From contig NC_003070.9 in NCBI RefSeq assembly GCF_000001735.4, positions 10,844,001 through 10,908,000 on the forward strand: 64,000 nucleotides of DNA, given 5' to 3'. The DNA comes from Arabidopsis thaliana (Eukaryota; Streptophyta; Magnoliopsida; Brassicales; Brassicaceae). The notes beneath the pieces were generated by a model, which saw only the letters and a program-made list of their open reading frames with translations, was not told the DNA's origin and made no database searches. Every line of letters begins with the position of its first letter. The first letter of the stretch is position 1. The position numbers were made by a program, and so were the translations under genes. Below are positions 40,601-51,279 of this stretch, in pieces.

Positions 40601-42060
40601 TAACCATAGTGTTGGCTGGAAATTTGCACTCTGTTCAATGGAGAATAAGGTGTGTTTCTGAACTTGTCCTTAATTGGAAAAACTGCTTTATAGTAGCTTT
40701 ACCTGATTGTTCTTATTTGTGCTACTTCAAGGTACGAGATCATGCCAGGAAACTTTTGGAAAAACATATAAAGAAACCATTCTTTGATGCAGAGTAAGCC
40801 TCTTTGCTTTGAAAAGATCTACATCTTTCTGATTGCAGCCAATAGCTGGTGCTCTTGTAATGTCTGACCGTGTACTTAACTTTGTCCTTTCTTGAAAGTG
40901 GTGTGTATGTTTCCCCTTTTTTTCGACAGCTATGGGAGATCTGTCCAACGGATGAGCGTTGAGGAGAAGGATGAAGGGAAAAAGTGGTTGAATGACACCT
41001 TCTATCCCATAAGGTAAGATATTCAGCCTTGTAGAACTCGACTCTCCGCTGATGCAAAATAACTACCTAAAGCCCAGGAAGTTGTGCAACTTGGACATGA
41101 TATGTTAAAATTTTGGTGTTTGGGTTCTCATGACTAATCAGATGTGAGATGGATTCACTTCCAAGTATTGATTGGGTTCTGGAACGTGCAAAAGCAGCTG
41201 TTCTTCGGTATGGGATTCGAGGACTTGTTATAGATCCTTACAATGAGCTCGATCATCAACGTACTCCACGCCAGTGAGTGAAGAAAATATTTTCACTGAA
41301 TACCCTCTTTCCTTTCTGAAACATGAAAGATTAATATTCGTTTTGATAGGACGGAGACAGAGTATGTCAGCCAGATGCTTACAAAAATCAAACGCTTTTC
41401 CCAACACCACTCCTGCCATGTCTGGTTTGTCGCTCATCCAAAACAGTTGCAACATTGGGATGGCGGTGCACCAAACCTTTACGATATTAGTGGCAGCGCA
41501 CATTTTATAAACAAATGTGACAATGGTATTATAGTTCACAGAAACCGCGACGAAAATGCTGGACCTCTTGATCTAGTTCAAGTGGGTACCAATCCCTTCA
41601 TCTTCATCTGTAATGTATTATTTTAAAAATGGCCTTCTTATTGTGTAAAGTTACTAACCTTTTTGTATGTTTTAGATTGGTGTGAGGAAAGTACGAAACA
41701 AGGTGGCAGGACAAATTGGTGATGCATACTTGTGTTATGACAGGTACATAAACTTTTCAACTACCTTCTTATTTCTACTAATCTAACTTAACGGACTAAA
41801 CAAGTTTTCACAAGAACTTATGATAGTATTTTGTTACTTTGGCATCGAAAACTAGCTGAAGTTATTCCGAAGTACCCAAAGCGTAGAGACCTTTGCCTAG
41901 AACACCAAACCTTTATCAAAACTCTGTTCAAAGTTACAATCGATAATTCTACTATGTTGGTTCAGTAATGAAATCTTTATTCGACAGGACAACTGGTTCC
42001 TACTCGGATTCTCCAGTGACGCCTGGAATGCCAGAGAGGAGATCACCCAAGCGGTACTGA
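37665..42060 (+). CDS. TWINKLE: Organellar DNA primase-helicase (T7 gp4-like), full length
   Basis: Nineteen exons (37665-37944, 38178-38311, 38470-38525, 38609-38666, 38764-38856, 39019-39102, 39328-39408, 39515-39580, 39671-39787, 39885-39932, 40008-40154, 40249-40431, 40518-40649, 40732-40793, 40930-41013, 41142-41273, 41350-41581, 41676-41743, 41988-42060) give 709 aa. Residues 1-90 are Ser/Arg-rich with few acidic residues: a mitochondrial/plastid presequence. The zinc ribbon is Cys136-X2-Cys139 and Cys164-X4-Cys169. The Toprim fold has VEGEIDKLAMEEAG and TDGDGPGQ (Asp348, Asp350). A linker leads to the RecA-type helicase with Walker A GIPNSGKS (460-467), the Walker B-like GLVIDPYNE, and FVAHPKQ. 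It makes primers and unwinds DNA in organelle replication. Unlike animal TWINKLE, the plant enzyme keeps primase features. Confidence 0.95.
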
Positions 42061-43640
42061 TCAGTTTGGTGAATTTAAAGGCCGTCAAACACGGTGGACA
42101 TAGCGTATCGATAACATTTGTCAACTAAATTTTATCCCTTTTGGGTTACCATTGGTGAGGAAAAAGATGATCTTGTGAGATTCTTACCTTTGTGTTTTAA
42201 CAGACTGTCAAGATTCAAGAACAAGATTATGTCTCTACTATGTAATGTGGAATTATGAATCATGGTGTTTCTCTATTGTGTCTGGTAGGTCTGATCCAAA
42301 ATGTGACTGAATTCGATTTTTGTACAGCTCTGTGATCTTTTTGTGCTCTGTCTGTTTCTGTAGTTTGTTCTGTTTCTCTCTGTCTCTGTCTCCTCCTTTT
42401 GTTGCGGCTGATTTGGTGTTGTGAATTAGCTGTATAACTGTTGACTTCAACTACCTCTCTGTTATAATTATGCAAACTCTTTGCAAATTGATTCAATTAT
42501 TTCCAATGTTATACTGCTTTGTGTTACGTCTATCTAGTTGATTTCTTTGAGTATTAATCTAATTGTCACGCAAATATTTTATAATAGAATCAGTTGCGGC
42601 GGTGCACTATAAATGTCGATCATATATAATCATTGCGAACGTAATTAATATAGGGAATATAGGTGAAAGTTGTGGAAATAGTTTATTCTCGTCAAAGGAT
42701 ATGACCAAGACCAAAATTATTGGTATTATCTAATTTATCAATCCATTGTTTTTTTTTCACACATTTGCTTATTCTGATATATTTAGTATTGTTTTTAATT
42801 ATACATCATAAAGACATAAACATCATAGACAAAACTTTTATTGAGAACTTATATAAATAATCATTTTTTGTGTATGTTAATCACATATTTACATTAGGAA
42901 ATAACTAAGTTTAGAATTTTTCGACCAATATTCAAATCACTTAATCATCTGATTTACATGCAAACATTTGATGATATGAAACCATTCATATGAAACAGCA
43001 ACTCATTAATATAAAAATATAATGATTAGTGTCTTTGTTGGCATATTTTGGTGTCAACAGCTAAAAGAGACATTTACTTACCAATAAAGGAGACCGTATA
43101 TCCAATTCCGACTGTTTAATGAAAATCATGATATATTAAGGAACAAATATTTGATTGAGAACCGTTACAACGAAGAGATTCTTCTCCACTATCACATTAT
43201 ACATGGTACTTTCTAATTATATTAAAATGGGACGTAATTTAGAATTAAGTGATAACTCTGTAAAATTAGAAAGGAAACAAAACAAAATAAAACCATATTA
43301 AAATGAATTTCACACAAAAAGTGACTTTGGTAGTGAATATATCCGTCCGTTGCGCCGAACATACTCTGTCGAATAGCACCACGTGTCGTGTAAACAGATC
43401 AGCATCGACGACCGTTGAGAGAACATGAGAAGCGAAACGTGGGACCTCACCAATATCTTTGTTTATTAATTTATATTTCTTGGTGCTACGTAAAATATTT
43501 GTTCTGCGATTTTGAGAATTTGCCAGGCTGGCAAATTGGGGCCAGGTTGGATCATCCAACGGCTGTGGTTGGTTCTTCATGTTTACTGGTAGGGTCCATC
43601 ATGTGACCGTTGCTAAGGGCGGTGTGGACCACCTCTAGTC
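42061..43640. other. Intergenic region between TWINKLE and PATL4
   Basis: TWINKLE 3' UTR, AT-rich spacer, then the PATL4 promoter. No gene seen. From 43320 the base composition changes to more GC and regulatory motifs appear. Confidence 0.55.
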
Positions 43641-43652
43641 CTAGGGTTTTTT
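43379..43652 (+). promoter_or_regulatory. PATL4 promoter motifs: G-box-like, 21 bp palindrome, telo-box
   Basis: ccacgtgtc at 43379-43387 holds an ACGTG core. A perfect inverted repeat occupies 43517-43537, with arms aatttgcca / tggcaaatt around ggc. A reversed telo-box ctagggttt is at 43641-43649, close to a TATA-like tgcataaag near 43660. Binding proteins are not known from the sequence. Confidence 0.5.
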
Positions 43653-43827
43653 CCTTCTCTGCATAAAGCTCCCTTCTTTGTTCCTCCTCCTCTCTCTTCT
43701 CTTATTTATTCACAACCCCCCATTAATCTCTTTCTCTGCTGCAGCTTAAACTTTAAAAAACACTACAAGAACAACTTCTTCAGGTTCTATAAAGAGATTC
43801 CGAAGAAGAATCTTTTCCAGAAACAGT

Positions 43828-44275
43828 GTAAGTCTTATCTTCTTCTTTAGGTTGGTTTCTCTCTTTTTCTCTCTTTAGAAGCTGTTAAATTCGAATCCTT
43901 TTTGGGTTTTAGTTCTATTGTCTCTCTTGATTTCTCGATTTTTATATAGATAAACTTAGAAAGCTTCGAATTTGAGCTAGGTTTCTCTCGCCTTCAGGAA
44001 AAAAAAAAAGAAAGTTTCAATCTTTTCCTCCTGAGATTTAGTTCTGCAGAGTTGAAATTGGATTCTGTGTTATGTTGTTTGAGTTCGTTTAATCGTTAGG
44101 GTTTATACAAGAATTACGTTTTTGATTTTAGATCTCTACTAATCAGGAAGAAGAATTAAGCTTGTTTCTTTTAGATCTCAACTAATTCAACAAGGTTAAT
44201 TAGTTCTAGGGTTACTACTTTGGTGAATTGTATAATTGGTGACTAAATATTGTTTGAATCGATTCTGAATGACAG
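43828..44275 (+). other. 5' UTR intron of PATL4
   Basis: Donor gt at 43828 (cagt|gtaagt) and acceptor gacag at 44271-44275, eight bases before the start codon. The intron is T-rich. An ATG at 44269, in frame with the coding region, lies inside the intron and is removed by splicing, so it is not the start. Confidence 0.75.
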
Positions 44276-44283
44276 GCTTTAAG

Positions 44284-46085
44284 ATGACTGCTGAAGTTAA
44301 GGTTGAGGAGAAACAGGTGGAGTCAGAGGTTGTTATTGCTCCTGCTGTTGTTCCTGAGGAGACTACTGTTAAGGCTGTTGTGGAAGAGACTAAGGTTGAA
44401 GAAGATGAGAGCAAGCCTGAGGGTGTGGAGAAGAGTGCTTCCTTCAAAGAAGAGAGTGATTTCTTTGCTGATTTGAAAGAATCTGAGAAAAAGGCACTGA
44501 GTGATCTCAAGTCTAAGCTTGAGGAAGCTATTGTTGACAACACTCTCTTAAAGACGAAGAAGAAGGAGAGCTCTCCTATGAAGGAGAAGAAGGAAGAGGT
44601 TGTGAAACCTGAAGCTGAGGTTGAGAAGAAGAAGGAAGAAGCAGCAGAGGAGAAGGTTGAAGAAGAGAAGAAATCTGAGGCTGTTGTTACCGAAGAAGCA
44701 CCGAAAGCTGAGACTGTTGAGGCTGTTGTTACAGAGGAGATAATCCCCAAGGAAGAAGTGACTACTGTTGTTGAGAAGGTAGAAGAAGAAACCAAGGAAG
44801 AAGAGAAGAAAACCGAGGATGTTGTTACTGAAGAAGTGAAAGCTGAGACTATTGAGGTGGAGGATGAAGATGAGTCGGTGGATAAGGATATCGAGCTTTG
44901 GGGAGTGCCATTGCTTCCAAGCAAAGGAGCTGAAAGCACGGATGTTATCCTCTTGAAGTTCTTGAGAGCAAGAGACTTTAAAGTCAACGAAGCCTTTGAG
45001 ATGCTGAAGAAAACCCTCAAATGGAGAAAGCAAAACAAGATTGATTCGATCCTTGGAGAGGAGTTTGGGGAGGATCTTGCCACTGCAGCTTACATGAACG
45101 GTGTGGACCGCGAGTCCCACCCAGTTTGTTACAATGTCCACAGCGAGGAGCTTTACCAGACGATTGGGTCGGAGAAGAACAGAGAGAAGTTCTTGAGATG
45201 GAGGTTTCAGCTGATGGAGAAGGGAATCCAGAAGCTTAATCTTAAACCAGGAGGTGTTACTTCTCTTCTCCAGATCCACGATCTCAAAAACGCTCCTGGA
45301 GTGTCAAGAACAGAGATTTGGGTCGGAATCAAGAAAGTAATCGAGACTTTGCAGGACAACTATCCGGAATTCGTGTCCAGAAACGTGAGTTGATTATTAT
45401 CATCATTCGTTTTGGGACTCGTTGATTTGGTCTACTGACTTTCTAATCATTGTTTGTTTTTGTTCTGCAGATATTCATCAACGTTCCATTCTGGTTCTAC
45501 GCCATGAGAGCTGTCCTCTCGCCATTCTTAACTCAACGAACCAAGAGCAAGTTTGTTGTGGCTCGTCCCGCTAAGGTCAGAGAGACTCTTCTCAAGTACA
45601 TTCCAGCTGATGAGCTCCCAGTTCAGTACGGTGGGTTCAAAACAGTAGACGATACCGAATTCTCCAACGAAACTGTCTCTGAAGTTGTTGTTAAGCCTGG
45701 ATCATCTGAAACCATCGAAATCCCAGCTCCTGAGGTATAATTAGAAAACCAAACCCTACCTTATTCCTGAAGTTGTTAAACCCTATCTTTCTAATTATGG
45801 TTTTTTGTTTTGTGGTTGTTTTCATAGACTGAAGGTACATTGGTATGGGACATAGCGGTTTTGGGATGGGAAGTGAATTACAAGGAAGAGTTTGTGCCAA
45901 CAGAAGAAGGAGCTTACACGGTAATAGTCCAAAAGGTGAAGAAGATGGGAGCAAATGAAGGACCAATCAGGAACAGTTTCAAGAACAGTCAGGCTGGTAA
46001 GATTGTTCTTACCGTTGACAATGTCTCTGGCAAGAAGAAGAAAGTTCTGTACAGGTACAGAACCAAGACTGAATCCTCTTCCTGA
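44284..46085 (+). CDS. PATL4: Patellin: Sec14-GOLD phosphoinositide-binding protein
   Basis: Three exons (44284-45384, 45471-45734, 45828-46085) give 540 aa. Residues 1-200 form an acidic Glu/Lys/Val-rich region (repeated VVTEE, EEKK). The CRAL-TRIO N-terminal helices include DVILLKFLRARDFKVNEAF (220-238). The Sec14 lipid-binding domain spans about 285-450, with NVPFWFYAMRAVLSPFLTQRTKSKF and YGGF. A C-terminal GOLD domain (about 455-537) begins LVWDIAVLGWEVNYKEEFVP. Patellins bind phosphoinositides through Sec14 and act at the plasma membrane and cell plate during cytokinesis and membrane trafficking. The strongly biased acidic region creates long open frames on the other strand that are not genes. 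Confidence 0.96.
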
Positions 46086-46209
46086 AGTGGAGGATTTCAT
46101 GTAGTCTCTGGATATATAATATTCTTTTCTAAATTTAAACGTTTGGTGTTATTATTTATTTTTGAGTGATATGTAAGAGAAAGAGATACTCCCATTATTT
46201 CATTGATAT

Positions 46210-46260
46210 TCAATCTTTTGCTTCTTTCTTTTTTTGGTAAGGTCAATCTTTTGCTTCTTT
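46210..46260 (-). repeat. A-tailed micro-insertion between perfect 18 bp direct repeats
   Basis: tcaatcttttgcttcttt is present at 46210-46227 and 46243-46260. The 15 nt between, read on the minus strand, are ccttaccaaaaaaag. Confidence 0.7.
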
Positions 46261-46576
46261 GGTATGAGATTTTTCCTCTCTTCCCTATTTGATTTATTTG
46301 ATTAAAACTGTATGGATAAATAAATATGTTCGAATATTCAGAGTTTTACATGGGCTGAGTATTGGCCCAATGGCCTTTCAGAGTAACACCAAAGAAGAAA
46401 TATGTGATATGTTTTGTATGGTTGTTCTGAAAGGTTTTACAGTGAGAAAAACAGTTGAACAACCAAAAGAGGAATGGTTTGATGATTAATAATTTTTCTT
46501 TTGATCTAACATTCATTATATTATAAACCCCAAAACCGGGAAAAAATTGAAATTCGGATGGAAAAAAACATAACAA

Positions 46577-46633
46577 CTCTATCCATAGTTAAATCTTTTT
46601 TTTGTTTGTCATCTCTATCCATAGTTAAATCTT
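46577..46633 (-). repeat. A-tailed micro-insertion between perfect 21 bp direct repeats
   Basis: The repeats 46577-46597 and 46613-46633 are identical (starting ctctatccatagtt). The 15 nt spacer, read on the minus strand, is atgacaaacaaaaaa. Confidence 0.75.
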
Positions 46634-47514
46634 AGTTCTTACTTATGAGTAAATGTCCTTAGACTACTCATGTTACGATCGATGATGCATGTGTGTGAAC
46701 TTACCTTAATGGATATACGCGGCGAAAACAAAGACTGCCACAAAATCTACTCTTTGTGTTGTTATTGGTACACATCAATGGATGAAGAATAGTGGCTCGA
46801 ACCGCTTCATTGGCCAGAAAAATATAAGATTAGCTACTACATTTTTTTCTAAAGTAAAATCAATTTTGTTTTTTGGGATCAATTTTTGCAGAATTCTATG
46901 TAGTGATTACGACACCACACGCATGCATGGCATCATCAGAGAAAAAGATTATAGATGACTAGACGCACTGATCCTTCTACCTTTTTTTCTTTAAATTGAA
47001 TGATTTTAATATAAACAATTTGTAACTTGTAATAGATTTGCACTTCTCCTCCTATAAATGCGTTCGTCAACATCTTTGCTTTCGTACGGTAAAACAACAT
47101 CTCTCGTTGAAACAAAATGTGTTTGATCATTTTAAATTTTCTAATACCTTACGTCTTTTATTTTAATTTCTATAAGAATTGTCTGTATGGAAAGTTTTTT
47201 TAAGATTTTTGTTGCATTTTTTTTAATGGACAGCTTAGTCATGCTTCTCTCTAATCTATAGACTAACATGCGGGTAACATATAAATGGCTTATATAAATA
47301 TATTCTTAACAAAAAATATCAATATTCTTTTCAGCATATCAGTGTTATAATTAATTTAGAATCCACGTCTAGTTTATATTTTCTTCTTTATTTGCGGCCC
47401 CAATAATACTACTTTTGGTCAACAATATGAAAGTCAAACCAGCCGCTCAAATGTATCCTTCATGAGTTCATGTTATATTTCAGTCAATACTTTTCATATT
47501 TAAACACTTATTAT

Positions 47515-47560
47515 AATTACGTAATATTTTTTTGCCCAAAAAAAAAAATTACGTAATATT
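47515..47560 (+). repeat. A-tailed micro-insertion between 14 bp direct repeats
   Basis: aattacgtaatatt lies at 47515-47528 and 47547-47560. Between them are 18 nt, tttttgcccaaaaaaaaa. The repeat itself contains the palindrome attacgtaat. Confidence 0.6.
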
Positions 47561-48490
47561 CAACATCTCTACCTTGTAGAGTTCCAAAACATTGTCACAA
47601 AATATTTATAAAGAATTTATTTTAACTAATTAGGTCGTTAATTGTCCAAGGGTTTTTCATAGTTGATATAGTTCTGTTCAAATATAGCCATCCTTAATCG
47701 ATTCATGGGATCGTAAATTACTACTTCGAGTGTTGTAAAAAAAAATGAAACTTCTACATTACAAACTCGAATTTAATGCATCTGGAGTGATACTATAAAA
47801 GTAGGGATGCTCTCAGGTCGCATTTGAGAGACACAGAAATGATTTTAATGGAATTAATATATTTTCAGTTTTTCACAAAAAAAAATTGTGTTTATAACAA
47901 CTGCAGATTCAATGCTGATTTTATGAGTCTCACCTATAGAATTTATATTTCTATATTCATAGAGGCAGTATAGGTGTTGACCCAACATCGAAAGAACACT
48001 TCGTAAAAAATTCTTTGGAACAAGGCTGAAAATTTACTCCCAAATTTAGCTATCCGATGAAGATAAATCATTTACCGTTTATTAAAGAATTATCGAGATT
48101 TTAGTCCAAACCAAAAGAGATTATGAGCCTAAGATTTTGAATTTGTATTGGTAAAAGAAATTGAACGAAAATTTCAGAAAAAAATATTAATAAATTGAAC
48201 GATAGAGTTCACTTACTACATAGTCAACTAGTGCCTAGCTATAATAGTTTCAAAAGACAAAAAAAAACAAAATCGGTTAACTACTTCCGTGACATAATTC
48301 TCATTTTGATTTTTGAATCCAGTCTAATTTGAAAAGTATATTCAAAATCTTTAAATCCATTAATGATAACTTTTATAATACGTTGACACACGCAATTGTA
48401 TATACAATATTCTTGAATTTTAAATGTAAATTCTAGAATATATTGCGATCACCACACTAATCAAAATCTTTGGGACAACTTGAACCCACA

Positions 48491-48545
48491 TTTGACTTTT
48501 CTTGGTCAAATATTTTGGCATCATGCATGATCTTCTCTATAAAAA
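48491..48545 (+). promoter_or_regulatory. BBE8 promoter: inverted W-box pair and TATA box
   Basis: tttgac (48491) and gtcaaa (48505-48510) form an inverted pair of W-box cores eight bases apart, with ctataaaaac at 48537-48546. W-boxes are WRKY-factor sites. This fits reported stress and pathogen induction of BBE-like genes, but induction is not shown by the sequence. Confidence 0.5.
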
Positions 48546-48622
48546 CCAAAAGGCCTCAACGACATTCATAAACTCAGTCATTATATTTATTTTTGTTGTA
48601 TTTCAACGTTCAATCTCTGAAA

Positions 48623-50437
48623 ATGAAATATGCATTGATTCTTGTTCTCTTTTTTGTTGTCTTCATATGGCAATCAAGCTCATCATCAGCAAACTCGGAG
48701 ACTTTCACACAATGCCTAACCTCAAACTCCGACCCCAAACATCCCATCTCCCCCGCTATCTTCTTCTCCGGAAATGGCTCCTACTCCTCCGTATTACAAG
48801 CCAACATCCGTAACCTCCGCTTCAACACCACCTCAACTCCGAAACCCTTCCTCATAATCGCCGCAACACATGAATCCCATGTGCAAGCCGCGATTACTTG
48901 CGGGAAACGCCACAACCTTCAGATGAAAATCAGAAGTGGAGGCCACGACTACGATGGCTTGTCATACGTTACATACTCTGGCAAACCGTTCTTCGTCCTC
49001 GACATGTTTAACCTCCGTTCGGTGGATGTCGACGTGGCAAGTAAGACCGCGTGGGTCCAAACCGGTGCCATACTCGGAGAAGTTTATTACTATATATGGG
49101 AGAAGAGCAAAACCCTAGCTTATCCCGCCGGAATTTGTCCCACGGTTGGTGTCGGTGGCCATATCAGTGGTGGAGGTTACGGTAACATGATGAGAAAATA
49201 CGGTCTCACCGTAGATAATACCATCGATGCAAGAATGGTCGACGTAAATGGTATAATTGATATCTCTATTTTATATACTAATTAAATTTTATAGTGTGGA
49301 TCGGATAGTGATTTTGGTCACATCAATTAAAAACTTGGTGAACATAAAATTAACCAAGCAATCAATTTAGACAAGCAACATAATCATATATATTTTTCTT
49401 ACATTTGTATGTACCTGAATATTTATATTTATGTTTATATGTTCTCACTATATTTTCACTTTTGTATTTGAAAATTTTTAGGAAAAATTTTGGATAGAAA
49501 ATTGATGGGAGAAGATCTCTACTGGGCAATAAACGGAGGAGGAGGAGGGAGCTACGGCGTCGTATTGGCCTACAAAATAAACCTTGTTGAAGTCCCAGAA
49601 AACGTCACCGTTTTCAGAATCTCCCGGACGTTAGAACAAAATGCGACGGATATCATTCACCGGTGGCAACAAGTTGCACCGAAGCTTCCCGACGAGCTTT
49701 TCATAAGAACAGTCATTGACGTAGTAAACGGCACTGTTTCATCTCAAAAGACCGTCAGGACAACATTCATAGCAATGTTTCTAGGAGACACGACAACTCT
49801 ACTGTCGATATTAAACCGGAGATTCCCAGAATTGGGTTTGGTCCGGTCTGACTGTACCGAAACAAGCTGGATCCAATCTGTGCTATTCTGGACAAATATC
49901 CAAGTTGGTTCGTCGGAGACACTTCTACTCCAAAGGAATCAACCCGTGAACTACCTCAAGAGGAAATCAGATTACGTACGTGAACCGATTTCAAGAACCG
50001 GTTTAGAGTCAATTTGGAAGAAAATGATCGAGCTTGAAATTCCGACAATGGCTTTCAATCCATACGGTGGTGAGATGGGGAGGATATCATCTACGGTGAC
50101 TCCGTTCCCATACAGAGCCGGTAATCTCTGGAAGATTCAGTACGGTGCGAATTGGAGAGATGAGACTTTAACCGACCGGTACATGGAATTGACGAGGAAG
50201 TTGTACCAATTCATGACACCATTTGTTTCCAAGAATCCGAGACAATCGTTTTTCAATTACCGTGATGTTGATTTGGGTATTAATTCTCATAATGGTAAAA
50301 TCAGTAGTTATGTGGAAGGTAAACGTTACGGGAAGAAGTATTTCGCAGGTAATTTCGAGAGATTGGTGAAGATTAAGACGAGAGTTGATAGTGGTAATTT
50401 CTTTAGGAACGAACAGAGTATTCCTGTGTTACCATAA
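48623..50437 (+). CDS. BBE8: Berberine-bridge-enzyme-like FAD oxidoreductase
   Basis: Two exons, 48623-49250 and 49482-50437, give 527 aa; it is the only member of this array with an intron. A signal peptide covers about residues 1-24. The FAD-binding PCMH domain has His108 in RSGGHDYDG and Cys172 in GICPTVGVGGH, the pair that binds FAD at two points. Tyr110 and the GGGYG tyrosine are kept, Gln429 is in WKIQYGANW, and NYRDVD lies near the end. The O2-gate position (Cys+3) is Val175. The BBE C-terminal domain ends FFRNEQSIPVLP. Relatives oxidise carbohydrates or monolignols in the apoplast. Keeping the intron adds 11 codons and a stop. Confidence 0.93.
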
Positions 50438-51279
50438 GTGTATTTATTTGATTATTGGTTAGTGAAATTTGTTGTTGTATAATGATTATATGTCGTATTT
50501 TTATTTATTATTAGTAATTTATAAAGTTTGATATTAAATACAAATAGTATAATAAGATAGTTTCTTTTAGTATTATGTTGATAAAGAAAATATGATCATA
50601 CCGTTCACACTTCTAAGTACTTTTTTTAGTTTGTCACTTATTGGTAACATTTTTGATCGATCAATAAGTATATGGTTATTGTAAAAAGACAATAATAGTT
50701 GATTTTGATTTATACAGCTAAAATAGCTATTGATTATGTCTGGATTCATAAGATATTAAAACCCTTGACTAGATAACATTCTTAAATGGAAATTGCATCT
50801 TTTTTTTTTTTTAAATGAAAGAGATAGCATTCTTGACATTTGACAAAAAAGCAAAAGCAGAAGATTTTTTAGTTTAGAAAACATAAGATTTTTAATTAGA
50901 GAATCTATACAATCTTCAATATTGAATCTATACGATCTTCAAAAATTCAAGTCTTTCTTATATATATTTTTTTTCCGGCAAAAAGGATACAGATGAAGAT
51001 CATGCCATTTGTTTTAGAATCTTGTTTCTATTAAAGTTCAAAAAATAGACCGGACAAAGTTATAAATTAGGATTATATAAAACAGATATGGATATGAATC
51101 GCCATAATAAGCATTAAACCTCCATATTGAGTAATTGACTAATTTACAAAGATAAAAAATCTGCAAAAAGGTATGCATTTACAAGAATAGCCGATTCTAT
51201 TCATGTCAAATTTACAAATATATAAGAATACAAATCCCCTAAACACATCTTAACCAATTACTCAACAAAAGAGAAGAAA
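50438..51279. other. Spacer between BBE8 and BBE9
   Basis: AT-rich. A near-perfect tandem duplication, gaatctatac(a/g)atcttca, occurs at 50901-50918 and 50924-50941. No gene. Confidence 0.6.

Larger units (their letters stand above)
46086..48622. other. 2.5 kb intergenic region before the BBE array
   Basis: No protein gene. It holds three A-tailed micro-insertions (46210-46260, 46577-46633, 47515-47560) and the BBE8 promoter. A pair of GGGCT/GGCCC motifs at 46352-46369 looks like site II elements with no gene behind it. Confidence 0.6.

Noticed and set aside
44269..44283. Upstream in-frame ATG for PATL4
   Set aside because: It lies within the leader intron (acceptor at 44275) and is spliced out.
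44196..45279. Long antisense open frames (295 and 243 aa) over PATL4
   Set aside because: They mirror the Glu/Lys/Val-rich acidic region of PATL4; Ser/Phe/Leu-rich translation with no domain. Shadow frames.
46289..46489. Frame and site II-like motifs after PATL4
   Set aside because: The motifs look like a promoter, but no gene or transcript-like structure follows; too weak to call.
50771..50844. agata(a/g)cattctt repeat around a T-run, as a further A-tailed scar
   Set aside because: The T-run does not abut the repeat, the spacer is 48 nt, and the repeat has a mismatch; does not fit the class.
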